Positions 20,025 through 22,165 of a DNA stretch of 22,165 nt are shown here, piece after piece. The stretch lies in IMG/VR virus record IMGVR_UViG_3300021959_000447, positions 1-22,165 of that record. One strand, 5' to 3'. This DNA comes from a virus. The position numbers and the translations under genes are program-made. The notes beneath the pieces are model-generated. The model searched no databases, was not told the origin of the DNA, and was given only the letters and a program-made list of their open reading frames with translations. Every line of letters starts with the position of its first letter. Position 1 is the first letter of the stretch.

Positions 20025-20255
20025 ATGCAAGATAAAAAAAGAACAGAAGACGACCAGGTTAATATACAAGATGTTTGTAAACATTTAGACATCGGGAGAT
20101 ATGACTTAATAGAACTTTCAGCCTGGGTAGCCAGAGCAGAAAATTTAAGACCTGTAGAAGCATTAAAAAAATTATTAACTATTGAATCTTTAGAAGTTTA
20201 TATTAAAGAACTAAAAGAGAAATTAGTTAAAGAAGAGTTTAACAAAAAGTTTTGA
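20025..20255 (+). CDS. Unknown 76-residue charged helical protein
   Basis: A short early gene with a weak AGAAGAAATT leader. The protein is helical and highly charged: VCKHLDIGRYDLIELSAWVA resembles a small helical bundle, and ELKEKLVKEEFNKKF ends it as a coiled-coil-like tail. It could be DNA-binding, but no helix-turn-helix pattern is convincing. Its stop TGA is also the first three bases of the stem that opens the structured RNA. Confidence 0.65.
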   Translation: MQDKKRTEDDQVNIQDVCKHLDIGRYDLIELSAWVARAENLRPVEALKKLLTIESLEVYIKELKEKLVKEEFNKKF

Positions 20256-20475
20256 GGAGCCCGTGTGGTATTTCGTAAATTGGGTATGGCAGAAAAAGTG
20301 AAAAGTGTCGCAAACATATCACTCCATATAAATTCCCTAAGTGTACCGCTCCTCACACCTATTTATCAATAGGGGGTTGAAAGCCTCGGGTAAGGGACAG
20401 GTTCACGAAACAACACCAGTCCACAATTTAGTACACGACATGAGTGTAGACTGTGAACCATCCCTCCAGTTTTTT
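20253..20475 (+). ncRNA. Probable structured noncoding RNA, two folded domains and a 3' T-run
   Basis: Domain 1: TGAGGAGC (20253-20260) pairs perfectly with GCTCCTCA (20348-20355). Inside it GGTA (20267-20270) pairs with TACC (20344-20347), TATGG (20285-20289) with CCATA (20324-20328), and AGTGA (20297-20301) with TCACT (20319-20323). Domain 2: AGGGA (20393-20397) with TCCCT (20461-20465), GGTTCAC (20400-20406) with GTGAACC (20453-20459), AGTC (20418-20421) with GACT (20449-20452), and TACAC (20432-20436) with GTGTA (20444-20448) around loop GACATGA. A T6 run at 20470-20475 ends it against tRNA-Glu. A CTATT/AATAG hairpin (20359-20372) joins the domains. It lacks a convincing ORF and matches no RNA family I know. 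T4 also carries small stable RNAs beside its tRNAs, which is a useful parallel. Confidence 0.6.
20360..20367 (-). promoter_or_regulatory. Minus-strand GATAAATA inside the structured RNA region
   Basis: GATAAATA on the minus strand, in the linker hairpin between the two RNA domains. If active it would make a late antisense RNA over domain 1 and the 76-residue gene. It may equally be chance. Confidence 0.3.
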
Positions 20476-20550
20476 GCCGCATTCGTCTAGTGGTTAGGAC
20501 ACCGGGTTTTCATCTCGGCAACAGGAGTTCGATTCTCCTATGCGGTACCA
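20476..20550 (+). tRNA. tRNA-Glu (anticodon UUC), CCA encoded
   Basis: A 75-base cloverleaf. The acceptor GCCGCAT pairs with ATGCGGT (G1-U72 wobble). The anticodon arm is CCGGG-TTTTCAT-CTCGG with anticodon TTC, and the T-arm is AGGAG-TTCGATT-CTCCT, then A and an encoded CCA. Its 5' end touches the T-run of the structured RNA. Confidence 0.95.
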
Positions 20551-20560
20551 TCTTATAGGC

Positions 20561-20568
20561 TATAAATA
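20561..20568 (+). promoter_or_regulatory. Perfect T4 late box (TATAAATA), leaderless spacing
   Basis: TATAAATA ten bases after tRNA-Glu, then five bases (TATAC) to the ATG of the ATP-grasp gene. No ribosome site intervenes. Confidence 0.75.
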
Positions 20569-20573
20569 TATAC

Positions 20574-21581
20574 ATGATAGTAATCATATATCCTACTGGC
20601 ACAAAACGAAGTGTGCATCTAAATCACTTTGTTGTTGAAGCAGAAAAAGCCGATCCTGAATGTAAAGTAATTTCATCTGAAGAATTTTCACTGACTCAAA
20701 TAGATAAATGGCCAGATAATACTAAATTTATTATCCGAGTAGGCTCCCATTACATAAATGAAGTGTTGCCCGTATTACGACGATTGTGGCATAAAGGAAT
20801 GTATACTATTTTCCCTAATGTACCTGCTATTAATACATGTTCAAATAAAATCTTATTCTGGCAAGCATGTCTTAAAAATAATATAGAAGTACCAATGACT
20901 AAGATATTTACAAAGGAAGGTGATGATCATATCCCTTATACGTCCACAGATTTTACAGAGTTTGGAGATTGTGTAATTAAACCTAGTATTGGCTCCCTGG
21001 GTAGTGGTATATACTATTGTAAATCTAATGAAGTTAAAAATAAAATATCACAGATAATTGCTAGTGAAGACGAATTTTATAATAACTGTGATATAATTGT
21101 ACAAAAGGAAATTAAAAACAAAAAAAATATACCACAAAGCATAAGAGTATTTTGTTTTAATGGTGAGCCTACTGTAAGTATTACCTTAACAAATACAAAA
21201 GAACTACACGACAAAGCAGACGCAAGCCTTAAAGTAAAGCCTGAAGTGTTATATAACGAAGACGGAGAAGTTATAGACAGCATAGGAACAGATTTAGACT
21301 TTGAATCAGTATCTAATCTAAATAGAGGTGGTGTTGCAGGACCGTATTTTCCTTCTGATAAATTAAAGCAAATATGCAGAAACGTATGTAAAGCAACAGG
21401 TATAGAGTTTACAGCAATAGACTTTATACAAGATGAGTTAGATAATTTTATATGCTTAGAAGCAAATATATCTCCTCATTTAATTAGAGCGTTTATGATT
21501 TATAAAGGCAGGGTTAACCATGCAGAGATGATATGTAATCATCTTCTTGACAATTCTAATAAAGACAGTATAATATTATGA
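20574..21581 (+). CDS. ATP-grasp ligase-like protein, predicted leaderless
   Basis: A 335-residue ATP-grasp enzyme. CVIKPSIGSLGSGIYY (133-148) holds the ATP-binding lysine and glycine loop. DIIVQKEI (173-180) is the strand that contacts adenine. SIRVFCFNGEPTVSITL follows, and FTAIDFIQDELDNFICLEANIS supplies the metal ligands D283, E296 and N298. This group, which includes RimK-like and glutathione-synthetase-like enzymes, joins a carboxylate to an amine through an acyl phosphate, often adding amino acids to protein ends. The N-terminal 100 residues are the usual substrate-side domain (VVEAEKADPE, RVGSHYINEVLP). The start is set by the late box at five bases. It overlaps the metalloprotein gene by four bases. 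Confidence 0.88.
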   Translation: MIVIIYPTGTKRSVHLNHFVVEAEKADPECKVISSEEFSLTQIDKWPDNTKFIIRVGSHYINEVLPVLRRLWHKGMYTIFPNVPAINTCSNKILFWQACLKNNIEVPMTKIFTKEGDDHIPYTSTDFTEFGDCVIKPSIGSLGSGIYYCKSNEVKNKISQIIASEDEFYNNCDIIVQKEIKNKKNIPQSIRVFCFNGEPTVSITLTNTKELHDKADASLKVKPEVLYNEDGEVIDSIGTDLDFESVSNLNRGGVAGPYFPSDKLKQICRNVCKATGIEFTAIDFIQDELDNFICLEANISPHLIRAFMIYKGRVNHAEMICNHLLDNSNKDSIIL

Positions 21582-21988
21582 TGAGTGTACTAATAAACGG
21601 AAGAATTAAAAACAAGAAAAAAGTTGAAGATTTTGTTTATAACACTTTATTTGATCTTATGCCCAGACTGAAACGTACTGTGTATATAGATATTGATGTA
21701 GTAACAACATGTGATGCAGGTAATTCTGCATTATGTTGGGGCGACAATGAGGAAGTGCAGATAGAACTAGCACGTGAATCTAATGGTAAAAAATTTACTC
21801 TAGAGGAAATGATGTTACACTTAGCTCACGAACTAGTACATGCAAAACAATTTATTAGAGGGGAGTTACATCCTGGTTTAAAGAATTGGCGAAATGTAGA
21901 CTACTCAAATACATCATACAAAGACACCCCTTGGGAAAAGGAAGCATACTTACTCGAGGATGAAATTTTAAATAAATATTGGAAATAA
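21578..21988 (+). CDS. SprT-like zinc metalloprotein
   Basis: A 136-residue protein with the zinc-binding HExxH motif in HLAHELVHAKQF (H84, E85, H88) and a possible third ligand in PWEKEAYLLEDE (E120 or E122), as in SprT/Wss1-like proteases common in T4-like marine phages. CWGDNEEVQIELARES is the beta segment ahead of the active helix. Two ATG codons stand in tandem at 21578 and 21581; the first overlaps the previous stop (ATGA) and is preferred. It could cleave DNA-protein crosslinks or a virion protein; the target is unknown. Co-expressed with the ATP-grasp gene. Confidence 0.85.
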   Translation: MMSVLINGRIKNKKKVEDFVYNTLFDLMPRLKRTVYIDIDVVTTCDAGNSALCWGDNEEVQIELARESNGKKFTLEEMMLHLAHELVHAKQFIRGELHPGLKNWRNVDYSNTSYKDTPWEKEAYLLEDEILNKYWK

Positions 21989-21989
21989 A

Positions 21990-22160
21990 ATGGCAAAAGC
22001 AAGTAGAAGAAAACAAAATAAATCACTTATTAATGGTACTGGTAGAAAAAGTACATCAACTGGAATTGGTGGTAGAGGACGCAAAGTAAAAATTGCTATG
22101 TCTACTATGAACAAAGGCAAAAAAAGATGTGTAAAAGCATATAGAGGCCAGGGTAAGTAA
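21990..22160 (+). CDS. 56-residue highly basic protein
   Basis: ATG 21990 begins two bases after the metalloprotein stop. About a third of the residues are Lys or Arg, with many Gly, Ser and Thr (RRKQNKSLINGTGRKSTSTG, then GGRGRKVKI), and one Cys near the end. It is probably unstructured and nucleic-acid-binding. The purine run GGAAATAAA just upstream can act as a weak ribosome site. No family recognised. It closes the window. Confidence 0.7.
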   Translation: MAKASRRKQNKSLINGTGRKSTSTGIGGRGRKVKIAMSTMNKGKKRCVKAYRGQGK

Positions 22161-22165
22161 TAAGG

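Noticed and set aside
20263-20301. GTG-start 12-residue frame beginning MWYF, behind GAGGAG, recalling the start of the cytochrome bd subunit CydX
   Set aside because: Only four residues match, the frame ends after 12 codons, the ribosome site is three bases from the GTG, and the same bases form the stem of the structured RNA.
20196-20315. Minus-strand 39-residue frame starting after GGAGTGAT
   Set aside because: Half of it is the antisense of the 76-residue gene and its composition looks like a shadow frame.
20286-20372. 28-residue frame from ATG 20286 (MAEKVKSVANISLHINSLSV...)
   Set aside because: No ribosome site and full overlap with paired RNA segments; peptide-like but better explained by the RNA.
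1-22165. CRISPR array, insertion sequence, integrase or attachment sites
   Set aside because: I saw no regularly spaced repeats, transposase or recombinase frame, or terminal inverted repeats; tRNA genes here are complete and phage-type, not att-site fragments.

Overview
The window reads as part of the genome of an AT-rich, tailed, T4-like marine bacteriophage (myovirus). The grounds are a class Ia ribonucleotide reductase small subunit, a PAAR spike-tip protein, an ATP-dependent DNA ligase, a DexA-like exonuclease, three tRNA genes with encoded CCA ends, dense packing with 1 to 4 base start/stop overlaps, and many copies of a T4-type late promoter box (TATAAATA, here most often GATAAATA). 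The base composition and gene set would suit a phage of an AT-rich marine bacterium. The host itself cannot be read from the sequence. || Layout. 1-1586: tail of an unknown gene, nrdB and a small Sm-like protein. 1602-6589: PAAR tip protein, a radical SAM enzyme, a convergent minus-strand protein that looks like a radical SAM protein without its cluster cysteines, a minus-strand subtilisin-like protease, and a divergent PP-loop ATPase. 6590-7446: a run of very small, mostly membrane-spanning proteins, several starting at GTG or TTG. 7443-9487: an early-promoter operon of a seven-iron-type ferredoxin, a 49-residue basic protein and two Fe(II)/2-oxoglutarate oxygenase-like proteins. 9515-12266: late genes for a class 3 lipase and several unknown proteins, each behind a GATAAATA box. 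12291-15746: tRNA-Thr, a histone-H1-like basic protein, tRNA-Ala, a two-domain oxygenase/carbohydrate-cluster protein and two glycosyltransferase-like proteins. 15750-20255: a module with four early promoters (exonuclease, DNA ligase and unknown proteins), plus a 40-residue minus-strand gene. 20253-20550: a densely folding probable noncoding RNA ending in a T-run against tRNA-Glu. 20561-22160: ATP-grasp enzyme, SprT-like metalloprotein and a small basic protein. || Regulation. Two promoter classes are visible. Five sigma70-like promoters have TTGACA and TATAAT/TATACT always 16 bases apart, and two of them are near copies over about 50 bases. A dozen late boxes are seen, four of them exactly five bases from a start codon with no Shine-Dalgarno, which predicts leaderless late mRNAs. 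|| Strongest leads: the leaderless late-gene set; the structured RNA at 20253-20475; an HxG rather than HxD motif in the oxygenase at 12798-13934; the radical SAM / cysteine-less partner / protease / PP-loop group next to the spike-tip gene; and the hidden small membrane protein operon.
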